From the NCBI GenBank assembly GCA_036377075.1, contig DASUZB010000315.1, positions 6,192 through 70,191 on the forward strand: DNA of 64,000 bases. The letters run 5' to 3'. Shown here in pieces: positions 43,558-50,928 of this stretch (positions within the stretch are counted from its first letter, which is position 1; the number at the start of each line of letters is the position of its first letter). The notes below the pieces were generated by a model that searched no databases, had not been told where the DNA came from, and worked only from the letters and a program-made list of their open reading frames with translations. The position numbers and the translations under genes are program-made. This DNA is from DASUZB01 sp036377075. Its GTDB lineage: Bacteria; Actinomycetota; CALGFH01.

Positions 43558-45090
43558 ATGCGAGTCTTCGTCGCGGGAGCGACCGGGGCACTGGGACGGC
43601 ACCTCGTTCCTGGGCTGGTCGCGGCGGGCCACGAGGTCACCGCCACCACCAGGACGCCCGGCAAGGTCGCGCAGTTGCGCCAGGCAGGCGCGGAGCCGGT
43701 GGTCGTCGACGGGCTGGACCGCGAGGCGGTGATCGCGGCGGTGCTCGCCGCCGGGCCAGAGGTGATCGTGCACCAGATGACCGCGCTGGCGGGCATGCGG
43801 AGCCTCCGCAAGCCCGACCACCAGTTCGCCGCCACCAACGAACTCCGGACCCGCGGCACCGACAACCTGCTGGCGGCCGCGGCACGGGCGGGCACCCGCC
43901 GGGTCATCGCGCAAAGCAACATCGCCGCGAACGAGCGTTCCGGCGGCCCGGTGAAGACCGAAGAGGACCCCCTCGACCCGCGGCCCGTCCGGTCCGCAGC
44001 TCGGGGACTGGCGGCGATCAAGCACGTGGAGAAGGCCGTGCCGCTCACCGCACCGGAGGGAATCGTGCTGCGCTACGGCAGCTTCTACGGGCCAGGCGCC
44101 TCGGAGATCCTGCTGGACAGCGTGCGGAAGCGACAGGTGCCGGTGATCGGCGGCGGGACCGGGATCTGGTCGTTCATCGAGATCACCGACGCCCACCTGC
44201 ATTCGGCACGGGTACGGCGGGAGACGTACGTGGGGGACTGGCTCCCCGAACCGGTCGTCGTCCCCGCCGACGGACCGGGGCCGGCCGAGCACGCCGAGCT
44301 GGCCGACTCGCTCTCGATGGCCTTCCTCGTCCTGCTGGAAGCCCTCTCGCCAGTGGAGCGGGCGGTGTTCATGCTCCGCGAGGTCTTCGAGTACGGCTAC
44401 CCGGACGTGGCGAGGATCCCCGCGAGTGATACGCAGCAGCTCGGCGCCGGCCCGCGTGGACCGCGGCTACGCCCCGTGGCGCAGCACCTCCAAGGTGGTG
44501 ACCACCCAGCGGCCCCCACCGGCGTCAAGGCGCATCGCCATCGCCTGCACCCGGTCACCACGCCGCACGACCGCGACGGCGTCGGCAAGCCCGGGCGTGC
44601 TCTCCTGGCAGTGCACGCGGATCAGCGCGTTGCCGGTCGGGAACGGCCCGCCCCGCCGTCGGACCGTCCGCTCCAGCACCGACCACAGCTCCGGCGTGCA
44701 CACCCGCTCGAGCTGGCCGACGCTGCGGCAGCCAGCCTCGATCTCCAGCAGCGCCATGGCGATCCCGCCGGCGATCGTCGCCGGGGGTGGCAGGCCGACC
44801 CGCGGGCCGCGGCGACTGCGCACGCCGACGACGGCGGCGACGCCCCGACGGTGACCGGGTTCCGGCAGGAGGCTCGACACCGTCATGCCCACCACTCCCC
44901 TGGTTGCTACAGTTTGCTTCTATTTGCCTCTCATTGGCTGAGTATAACTTGGGGAGAGGCGGATCGAGGTTGGTTGTGCACAGGGTGGGCCGGGCACGGC
45001 ACGGGCCGCTGCGCATTCCGGCGCCGGCCTGGTTCGGCCGGGAGCCGGCGGGGATGGGGAGACCGCGCGCCCGCTACCATCGGGGCATGA
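43558..45090 (+). CDS. Chimeric ORF: NAD-dependent epimerase N-part fused to ECF41/SigJ sigma-4 part
   Basis: 510 residues if read to the stop. Residues 1-~215 are an extended-SDR epimerase (VFVAGATGALGRHLVPGLVA; VVDGLDREAV; VLRYGSFYGPGA). At ~218 the sequence switches to an ECF41 sigma factor: RRETYVGDWLPEPVV (the WLPEP signature), ELADSLSMAFLVLLEALSPV, ERAVFMLREVFEYGYPDVAR. Sigma-2 and the epimerase C-terminus are missing, the helix-turn-helix is degenerate (IPASDTQQLG), and from ~300 the frame runs antisense through the Rv3235-like gene. Probably non-functional as a sigma factor; a deletion between two neighbouring genes is the simplest origin. Stop overlaps the transporter start (ATGA). 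Confidence 0.6.
   Translation: MRVFVAGATGALGRHLVPGLVAAGHEVTATTRTPGKVAQLRQAGAEPVVVDGLDREAVIAAVLAAGPEVIVHQMTALAGMRSLRKPDHQFAATNELRTRGTDNLLAAAARAGTRRVIAQSNIAANERSGGPVKTEEDPLDPRPVRSAARGLAAIKHVEKAVPLTAPEGIVLRYGSFYGPGASEILLDSVRKRQVPVIGGGTGIWSFIEITDAHLHSARVRRETYVGDWLPEPVVVPADGPGPAEHAELADSLSMAFLVLLEALSPVERAVFMLREVFEYGYPDVARIPASDTQQLGAGPRGPRLRPVAQHLQGGDHPAAPTGVKAHRHRLHPVTTPHDRDGVGKPGRALLAVHADQRVAGRERPAPPSDRPLQHRPQLRRAHPLELADAAAASLDLQQRHGDPAGDRRRGWQADPRAAATAHADDGGDAPTVTGFRQEARHRHAHHSPGCYSLLLFASHWLSITWGEADRGWLCTGWAGHGTGRCAFRRRPGSAGSRRGWGDRAPATIGA
44467..44886 (-). CDS. Rv3235-family protein
   Basis: 139 residues. After a Pro/Arg-rich start, the conserved region reads ALLEIEAGCRSVGQLERVCT, PELWSVLERTV, IRVHCQESTPGLADAVAVV and DRVQAMAMRLDAGGGRWVV, matching a small actinobacterial family commonly found near secA. 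Function unknown. ATG 44886 has AGGGGAG 8 bases upstream; GTG codons at 44892 and 44895 are alternatives. Its upstream region carries four TTGC/TTGG words at 10-bp spacing (44904-44937). It converges with the decayed sigma part of the chimera, which runs through it antisense. Confidence 0.78.
   Translation of the reverse strand: MTVSSLLPEPGHRRGVAAVVGVRSRRGPRVGLPPPATIAGGIAMALLEIEAGCRSVGQLERVCTPELWSVLERTVRRRGGPFPTGNALIRVHCQESTPGLADAVAVVRRGDRVQAMAMRLDAGGGRWVVTTLEVLRHGA
44904..44937. promoter_or_regulatory. Helically phased direct-repeat operator candidate
   Basis: TTGC at 44904, 44914 and 44924 and TTGG at 44934: exact 10-bp spacing in an AT-rich patch of otherwise GC-rich DNA, 18-50 bases upstream of the Rv3235-like start. 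A related patch (CAAACTGTTGCCAAC on the minus strand, 47482-47496) precedes the LysM gene. Confidence 0.5.
45075..45080 (+). promoter_or_regulatory. -10 box of a likely leaderless mRNA (transporter gene)
   Basis: TACCAT, exactly 6 bases before ATG 45087; no RBS seen at usable spacing. Confidence 0.45.
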
Positions 45091-45986
45091 CGAGGCGCGC
45101 GTGGCTGCTGTTCGCTGCGGTCTCGCTGCTGTGGGGCGTCCCCTACCTGTTCATCAAGGTGGCGGTCGGCGAAGTTCCGCCGGTGACCGTGGTCCTCGTC
45201 CGCGTCGCGCTGGCCGCCTCCCTGCTGCTGCCGTTCGCGGCGCGGCAGGGGGCGCTGCGCGGACTGGCAGGGCGGCTGCCCGCGGTGGTGGTCCTCTCGC
45301 TGTCGGAGATCACCATCCCGTTCGTGCTGATCAGCATGGGCGAGCAGCGCATCTCGTCGTCGCTGGCCGGGCTGCTGATCGCCGCCCTGCCGATGTTCGT
45401 CGCGCTGCTCGCCATGCGCTTCGACCGTACCGAGCGGGTGAGCGGGCTGCGCCTGCTCGGCCTGCTGATCGGGATCGGCGGCGTCGCCCTCCTGCTGGGA
45501 CTGGACGCCGGCGGCGACGCCGGACAGCTGCTGGGCGCCGTGCTGGTCCTGCTCGCCACGCTCTGCTACGCGGCCTCGACGCTGGTGGTCAAGCGGGCCT
45601 TCTCCGAGGTCCCCATGCTCGGCGTCGCCGCCGCCACGACCACGGTCGCCACGCTGCTGCTGGCGGTGCCCGCAGCGGTCCTCACCCCGGCGCGCCTGCC
45701 GAGCGTCCACGTCGTGCTGGCGCTGTTCGCGCTCGGCGTACTGTGCACCGCGGCCGCGCTGGTGGCGTACTTCGCCCTGATCGTGGAGGCGGGCCCGAGC
45801 CGCGCGGCGGTGATCACCTACCTGAACCCTGCCGTCGCGGTCGCCCTCGGGGTGGCCGTCCTCGGCGAACCCCTCACCCCGGCGATCGTCCTGGGCTTCT
45901 CGCTGATCATCGCCGGCTCGCTGCTCGCGACACGGTCGTCGGCGCCGCGCGAGGCCCAGCTCGACCCTGACCGACTCATCCGCTGA
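45087..45986 (+). CDS. DMT-superfamily (EamA) transporter
   Basis: 299 residues with ten hydrophobic helices arranged as two EamA repeats: WLLFAAVSLLWGVPYLFIKV opens the first, AVLVLLATLCYAASTLVVKR the second, and the C-terminal block YLNPAVAVALGVAVLGEPLT is typical of DMT exporters. Probably exports a small metabolite or amino acid; substrate unknown. ATG 45087 is chosen because the first helix starts there and a -10 box sits 6 bases upstream; longer frames are read through another gene. Converges on a monooxygenase remnant with an 11-bp overlap. Confidence 0.9.
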   Translation: MTRRAWLLFAAVSLLWGVPYLFIKVAVGEVPPVTVVLVRVALAASLLLPFAARQGALRGLAGRLPAVVVLSLSEITIPFVLISMGEQRISSSLAGLLIAALPMFVALLAMRFDRTERVSGLRLLGLLIGIGGVALLLGLDAGGDAGQLLGAVLVLLATLCYAASTLVVKRAFSEVPMLGVAAATTTVATLLLAVPAAVLTPARLPSVHVVLALFALGVLCTAAALVAYFALIVEAGPSRAAVITYLNPAVAVALGVAVLGEPLTPAIVLGFSLIIAGSLLATRSSAPREAQLDPDRLIR

Positions 45987-46336
45987 GCCGCGCCCCGTCC
46001 TCGCGGGCGAGCACCTGGGTGAGCGTCCTGGTCAGGTCGGCGGCTGGGGAGGCCGGGCATGGTGGCGGCGCGCCAGGCGACGACGTGGTCGGGCCGGACC
46101 AGCGGCGCGCCGTTGGCGGCGAGCCCGGCGCAGCCGGGCCAGCGTCCTTCGGGGTCGGTGACGCCGGCCCCGGGGGCGACCTGGTGGGCCGCGAGCGCAC
46201 GCCGAGGCGGTCGGCGCTCCCTGGGCGGCCCGTCCCACCGGCCGCCACCGGAGCCGGTCAGGAGGGTGAACCCGGACCGTGCCAGGTCGAGCGCGCGATC
46301 ACGGAGCCCGGCCGGGCTCTGGCCAGTGGCACCTCC
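45976..46336 (-). pseudogene. Frameshifted C-terminal remnant of a FAD-dependent aromatic monooxygenase
   Basis: On the minus strand one frame reads ALDLARSGFTLLTG, then ANGAPLVRPDHVVAWRAATM, the thioredoxin-like C-terminal domain of FAD-dependent phenol/polyketide/rifampicin-type hydroxylases. The expected ending AADLTRTLTQVLAREDG is present but in another frame, implying a one-base indel near 46040. The FAD-binding and substrate domains (~350-400 residues) are missing upstream, where only unrelated GC-rich sequence follows to ~46480. The interval 46337-46481 shows no gene. Confidence 0.65.
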
Positions 46337-46481
46337 CCTGGCGATGCGGCCGGGAACGTGCGGGCTCCCGCCAGGTGAGTGCGGGCGCCCGCCTCCCAAT
46401 TGAGCTCACAACGCCAACCGGGTCGAGACCCGGCCAAGGCCAGCACCAACTCCAACCAGCCAGCAGGAGCGAAACGACCGG

Positions 46482-47459
46482 TTAGGGCCGCCGGTGGCCG
46501 CGCGCGGCGGCGTCGACGGGAGGAAGGACGAGCCGCGCGCCCGGATGGATGAGGCCGGGGTCGTCGCCGAGGACGCCGCGGTTGGCGGCGTAGACGCGCC
46601 GCCAGTAGCGATCGATCCGGCCGGGGGATCGGCGGCCGCGTGGAAGGTGGGCCGCGGCGATGTCCCAGAGCGTGTCCCCGGGCCGGACCACGTACCGACC
46701 GCCCACCCCCGCGCCCGCCGCTGCCGGCCCATGGCCCGCTTCTTCCGCAGCGGCTGCCGCGTCCCCGGCCCGGCTCGCGCCTGGGCCCTGGACGCCGGCC
46801 GCCGACGGCGAGCCCGGCGCGGTGGTGGTCGTCCCCGCCGTCGTCGCGGTCACGCCGGGCGGCCGGCTCCCACCCAGCCACGTCGGCAGCGGCACCCACG
46901 GCGGCGATGGCGCGGTCGAGCCGGTCGGAGGGACTCCAGGCGGCCCCGGCTGCCGCGCACCCGCCCCAGGCAACGCCGAACCGTGGCCGCCACGGTCGAA
47001 CCCCGGATGGTTCCTCGCGCCCGCGACGGCGGCACCACCCGCGAGCGCCGAGGCAGCCGCAGCGGGTGGGCGGTCAGGCGGTGCCGAGGCGGGATCCGCC
47101 CACGCCACCGCAGGCGCGAACACCGCCTGCGCAAGCAGGACACCGCCGAGCAGCCCGTCGAGCGCCCGACTCAGCACCGGCAACGCGACCAGGCGGGCAC
47201 CCCGCCCCGCCAGCAAGCCCGGTACGCCCGGCAGCCAGGCCGCCACCCGCAAGGCGACGACCAGGACCAGGTACCCGGCCAGCAGCTCCGCCGCCACCGC
47301 CAGCACCGCGAGCAGCCCGGCCACCGGGTCGACCACCCGGTCGCCGAGCCCGCCGAGCGCCCGCACCTGCCCGGCCACCGGCCCCGCCACCCGGACGAGC
47401 GCGACCTCCAGGCAGGCAAGCCCACCCAGCAGGCGGACGCCACGGCCAACTCGCTGCAC
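46482..47459 (-). CDS. LysM-domain membrane protein
   Basis: 325 residues from GTG 47459 (TTG 47513 and GTG 47516 are alternatives). Three or four hydrophobic helices in the first ~125 residues, a Pro/Ala/Gly/Thr-rich linker, then one LysM domain (YVVRPGDTLWDIAAAHL, then YWRRVYAANRGVLGDDPGLI and HPGARLVLPP) near the C-terminus. LysM binds peptidoglycan, so the C-terminus should face the wall. Homologues beside actinobacterial Tad loci often continue into a BTAD/SARP-type regulator domain; here the protein ends just after LysM. The AT-rich sequence at 47460-47530 likely holds its promoter. Confidence 0.78.
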   Translation of the reverse strand: MQRVGRGVRLLGGLACLEVALVRVAGPVAGQVRALGGLGDRVVDPVAGLLAVLAVAAELLAGYLVLVVALRVAAWLPGVPGLLAGRGARLVALPVLSRALDGLLGGVLLAQAVFAPAVAWADPASAPPDRPPAAAASALAGGAAVAGARNHPGFDRGGHGSALPGAGARQPGPPGVPPTGSTAPSPPWVPLPTWLGGSRPPGVTATTAGTTTTAPGSPSAAGVQGPGASRAGDAAAAAEEAGHGPAAAGAGVGGRYVVRPGDTLWDIAAAHLPRGRRSPGRIDRYWRRVYAANRGVLGDDPGLIHPGARLVLPPVDAAARGHRRP

Positions 47460-47675
47460 CTCGAACCACCATCTGCTTTCGTTGGCAACAGTTTGACTCC
47501 ACTTTCCTATCAACACTTCCAGATGGCCGTCAACGCGTCGTCCACAGGACCGACCACTCGCCCGCCCCACACGGGATCGAAGCCACCGGCAACGAAAGCC
47601 AAGTGAGCAGATCGACCCGCCTCACCGCGGCGTATCGTGACCGAACCGGCACCGCGAGGCCGGCAAGGAGGGCCC

Positions 47676-48260
47676 ATGGTCGAGCCGGAGGAGCCGGACC
47701 CCCCGCTGCGCCGAGTCTTCGAGGAGCTCGAGGCGGAGTTCGAGGCCGGGCTGCGCCACGAGGCCGAGCGGGAGGCGGTCGCGGCGATCCGCGCCGAGGT
47801 GGGGGCGACGCCCTTGTGGGCGCAACTGGCCCGCCGCGTCGGCGCCGAGGGGGTCGTCCGCGCCGGCGCCCGCCTGCTGCGCGGCACGCTGGTGGCCAGC
47901 TACCCCGACTTCTTCGTGCTGGAAGCACCCGACGGCGGGCAGCACCTGGTCCGCGCCGAAGCCGCCTCGCTGGCGCTACCGCCCGGCAAGGCCACCCTGC
48001 AGCCACTGCCCGCCGCCACCCAGCGCCGCTACCACTTCGCGCTCGCCCTGCGCGAGCTCGCCAGGCGACGCGAACCCGTCAGGGTCGAACTGGCCGACGG
48101 CAGCACCGCCGAAGGCACCATCGAAGCGGTCGGCAGCGACTACCTTGAGCTGGCCGAGCACGACGTCGGGGAGGCCCGCAGGGAGGCGGTGGTCAGGGCG
48201 CGGCGCCTCACGGCCTTCGCCGCCGTCGCCTTCGTCACTCTGCCTCCGGAGCGCCGATGA
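47676..48260 (+). CDS. Conserved hypothetical protein (LSm-like beta domain)
   Basis: 194 residues. Acidic helical N-terminus (RRVFEELEAEFEAGLRHEAE), then a strand-rich middle (LLRGTLVASYPDFFVLEAP) and a C-terminal REPVRVELADGSTAEGTIEA segment reminiscent of Sm/LSm-type RNA-binding folds, a weak similarity. ATG 47676 has AAGGAGG 4 bases upstream, and a TATCGT box (47633-47638) fits a ~30-base leader. Overlaps the convergent HTH gene by 26 bp. Often seen near the HTH/Tad genes in Actinobacteria; role unknown. Confidence 0.65.
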   Translation: MVEPEEPDPPLRRVFEELEAEFEAGLRHEAEREAVAAIRAEVGATPLWAQLARRVGAEGVVRAGARLLRGTLVASYPDFFVLEAPDGGQHLVRAEAASLALPPGKATLQPLPAATQRRYHFALALRELARRREPVRVELADGSTAEGTIEAVGSDYLELAEHDVGEARREAVVRARRLTAFAAVAFVTLPPERR

Positions 48261-48480
48261 GCGGATGCGCCTTGGCCCACTCGCGGGTCTCGGCGTGCAT
48301 CCGCTCGATGTACTCCTCGAGCTGGTTGCGGTCCACCCGCCAGACCCCGCGGCCGCCCAGCTTGACGGCGGGCAGGTCGCCGCTACGGACCAGCGCGTAC
48401 ACCTGCGCCACCCTCACGTTGAGGATGGTGGCCACGTCCTCGAGCGTGTAGAAGCGTGGCTCGACGCCGGGAGTCGACAT
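48235..48480 (-). CDS. Small HTH (excisionase/BldC-like) DNA-binding protein
   Basis: 81 residues. FYTLEDVATILNVRVAQVYA, LVRSGDLPAVKLGGRGVWRV and DRNQLEEYIERM form a MerR-type winged helix without effector or dimerisation domain, the layout of BldC and excisionase-like regulators. ATG 48480 has GGAGG 5 bases upstream. It is divergent from the Tad operon across a 232-bp AT-rich spacer, so it probably regulates that operon and itself. No phage genes are near, so a true excisionase is unlikely. BldC-type proteins bind direct repeats cooperatively. Confidence 0.85.
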   Translation of the reverse strand: MSTPGVEPRFYTLEDVATILNVRVAQVYALVRSGDLPAVKLGGRGVWRVDRNQLEEYIERMHAETREWAKAHPLIGAPEAE

Positions 48481-48712
48481 GAAGGCCTCCTGCGCACCAA
48501 GGCTGCGCTGACCGACGGCTAGGGCATCCGGCCGGGCCGGGCGTTTCATCCACAGTATCAGCCGCCCTGTTTGCATTCAATAGCGCTCCGCACCATCCTC
48601 TTGTAACCGTTTACCGTCAGAAGCAAATAACCCTTTTTTCATTATTGCGCACTTGATCTCAGACGCCCAAGTCAGGCATGTTCGGCCGGATCCGTCGAAA
48701 CACCGAGAGGTC
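48481..48712. promoter_or_regulatory. AT-rich divergent control region between the HTH gene and the Tad operon
   Basis: By far the AT-richest stretch in the window (48560-48660), with a T-run (48634-48639) and a near-palindrome GTAACCGTTTAC (48603-48614). TTGT (48601) and TTAC (48611) are 10 bp apart. No gene is supported. It likely contains both divergent promoters and HTH-protein sites. Confidence 0.5.
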
Positions 48713-49606
48713 GTGTTCCCCCTGTCCAATCCCGAACCGGCCCAGCTGGTTCCCGTCCAGGCCACCGCCGCCACGCGCCTGGGAACCTCCTCCCGCCCCG
48801 ACGGCCGGCTCGCCCTCGGGCTGCTGCTGGTGCTCGTCGCCGTGCTCGGCGGCGCCCTCTTCCTGCAGCGCGCGCAGCGGCTGGAACCCGTCTACGTGGC
48901 AGCCCGCGACCTGCCCTCCGGCACCATCCTGGCCGGCGGCGACCTGGCCGTCGCCTCGGTGCGCCTACCCGCCGCCGAGCTCCGCCTCTACCTCCGGCCG
49001 ACCCGTCCCGAGTCGCTCACCGGCCGCGTGCTGATCGCCCCCGTCCCCAAGGACGCGCTCGTCCCCGCCGCCGCCACGGCCGGCTCCAGCGCCGACGCCG
49101 ACACGGTCGAGCTGCCGGTCAGGGTCGAGCCCGGCGACCTCGCCCAGGGCCTGCGACCAGGCGACCGGGTCCAGGTCCTCGCCGCCTACAGCGACGGCCC
49201 CCGCCGCGGTCATGCTTTCGTGCTGCTCCCTGGCGCCGAGGTCGTCCGCGTCCTGCGGGACGCCGACGCCCTCGGCGGCCCCGACCGCGACACCGGCGTC
49301 CAGGTGCGCCTGCCCAGCGACCGCGCAGCCCTGGTCACCGCCGCCATCGCCAACGCCCGCATCTTCGTCGTCAAGGCGCCACCCCGTCCCACCACCCCGG
49401 CCCAGGCTCCCGGCCAGGTCGGCCCCACCACCACCGACCCCAGCACGTCCACCACCGGCGACCCCGGCCAGACCACCACCTCCGGCCCACGCCAAGCCAG
49501 CCAGACCGGGCCGACCTCGACCTCCACCGGCACGGCCGGCCCCACCTACCCGCCCGGCCTCGGCGGCCGCCAACCGGCTCGGCCGCCCCGCTCCGCGCCA
49601 CGGTGA
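48713..49606 (+). CDS. CpaB/RcpC-type SAF-domain protein of the Tad pilus
   Basis: 297 residues from GTG 48713 (GAGAGG just upstream). One membrane helix at about 33-52 (LALGLLLVLVAVLGGALFLQ), a SAF domain (VYVAARDLPSGTILAGGDLA), a region with VRVEPGDLAQGLRPGDRVQV typical of CpaB, and a Thr/Pro/Ser/Gly-rich 70-residue tail. CpaB sits in the periplasm-like zone and supports Flp pilus assembly. First gene of the Tad operon. Confidence 0.82.
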   Translation: MFPLSNPEPAQLVPVQATAATRLGTSSRPDGRLALGLLLVLVAVLGGALFLQRAQRLEPVYVAARDLPSGTILAGGDLAVASVRLPAAELRLYLRPTRPESLTGRVLIAPVPKDALVPAAATAGSSADADTVELPVRVEPGDLAQGLRPGDRVQVLAAYSDGPRRGHAFVLLPGAEVVRVLRDADALGGPDRDTGVQVRLPSDRAALVTAAIANARIFVVKAPPRPTTPAQAPGQVGPTTTDPSTSTTGDPGQTTTSGPRQASQTGPTSTSTGTAGPTYPPGLGGRQPARPPRSAPR

Positions 49607-49610
49607 CGCC

Positions 49611-50927
49611 ATGGCGAGGCTGCGGATCGTCACCGCCGGCACCGGTGCCCCCTGGGAAGCCGCGCTCGTGCAGGCCTGCCAGGATCGCGGCAGCGCGGCG
49701 GAGGTCGTCCAGCGCTGCTACGACGTCGGCGACCTGCTCGCCGCCGCGGCCGCCGGCCGCGCGCAGGTCGCCGTGGTCGCCGCCGGTACCCGCTGGCTCG
49801 ACCGCGAGGCGGTCACCCGGCTCGCTGCCTCCGGCGTCGCCGTGGTCGGCGTCGTGCCGGACGGCGACGAGGACGCCGAACGCCGCCTGCGACAGCTCGG
49901 CATCGCCCACGTCGCCCGCAACCTCGACCCTCCCGGCACCCTGCTCGAGCTGGCCGGCACCGCCGCCCTCGCCGACCCGGCGGGCGGCACCGACGGCGAC
50001 GCCGGGACGCCGCCCGACCCTGGCCCAGCCCAACGCCGCCGCACCCTGGTCGCCGTCTGGGGACCCAAGGGTGCGCCCGGCCGCACCACCGTCGCCCTCA
50101 ACCTCGCCTTCGAAGCCGCCCCGCTCGCCGGCGAGACCCTGCTGGTGGACGCGGACACCTACGGCGGCTCGGTCGCCCAGGCCCTCGGCTTCCTGCAGGA
50201 CTACCCGGGCCTCGCCTGGGCGGCCCGGCTCGCCGGCCGCGGCGAGCTCGACGGTCCCCGGCTGTGGCAGGCGACGCGCCGGGCCGCCCGGGAGGGTCCA
50301 CGGGTCCTCGCCGGCCTGCCCCGCGCGGAGCTCTGGACCGAGGTACGGCCCAGCACCTGGGAATCCCTGCTCGACCTGTTCCGCACGGCCTTCCCGCTCA
50401 CCGTCGTCGACCTCGGCTTCTGCCTCGAGGAGGACGAGGAGCTCCTCTACGACCAGGTCCGCTTCCGCCGCAACGCCGTCGCCCGCAGCGCCCTCGCCCA
50501 CGCCGACCTGGTCGTCGCCGTCACCCGCGCCGACCCGGTCGGCCTGCACGACTTCATCCGCGCCTGGCAGCAGCTCAGCGAGCTGGGCATCCCCGGCGAC
50601 CGCATCCGGTTGGTCGTCAACCAGGCCCGCGGTGGCCTGTTCGCCGGCGACCCGGCCACCCAGATCCGCGCGGCACTGACCCGCTACCTCGGCATCGAGC
50701 CGGCCGCCTTCATCCCCTACGACCGCGCGGCGGTCGACGCCGCCCTGATGGCCGGCCAGTCCCTCGTCGAGGCACGGCCCGGCTCGCCGGCCCAGCAGGC
50801 CCTGGCCGCCCTGGCGGCGTCCATCTTCGGCGAGCGCCACGCCCAGCAGCCCCGCCGCGCCAAGCGCCACCGGGGCTTCACCCTGGCCGGCCGAACGGCG
50901 GCGGTCCCCGGCGGCAGGGAGGCATGA
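49611..50927 (+). CDS. CpaE-like (MinD/ParA-type) pilus-localisation ATPase
   Basis: 438 residues. Residues 1-~130 are a receiver-like domain without obvious phosphorylation residues; the ATPase follows with a deviant Walker A (WGPKGAPGRTTVALNL, Arg where Lys is usual in the last position), LLVDADTYGGSVAQALG and VVDLGFCLEE. Related CpaE proteins position Tad machinery at the membrane. ATG 49611 is 4 bases after the CpaB-like stop, so the genes are coupled. The C-terminus is Arg-rich. Confidence 0.85.
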   Translation: MARLRIVTAGTGAPWEAALVQACQDRGSAAEVVQRCYDVGDLLAAAAAGRAQVAVVAAGTRWLDREAVTRLAASGVAVVGVVPDGDEDAERRLRQLGIAHVARNLDPPGTLLELAGTAALADPAGGTDGDAGTPPDPGPAQRRRTLVAVWGPKGAPGRTTVALNLAFEAAPLAGETLLVDADTYGGSVAQALGFLQDYPGLAWAARLAGRGELDGPRLWQATRRAAREGPRVLAGLPRAELWTEVRPSTWESLLDLFRTAFPLTVVDLGFCLEEDEELLYDQVRFRRNAVARSALAHADLVVAVTRADPVGLHDFIRAWQQLSELGIPGDRIRLVVNQARGGLFAGDPATQIRAALTRYLGIEPAAFIPYDRAAVDAALMAGQSLVEARPGSPAQQALAALAASIFGERHAQQPRRAKRHRGFTLAGRTAAVPGGREA

Positions 50928-50928
50928 C

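Noticed and set aside
48235..48480. Excisionase annotation implying a prophage or integrative element
   Set aside because: No integrase, attachment sites or phage genes nearby; the protein is a generic small MerR-type HTH regulator at a Tad locus.
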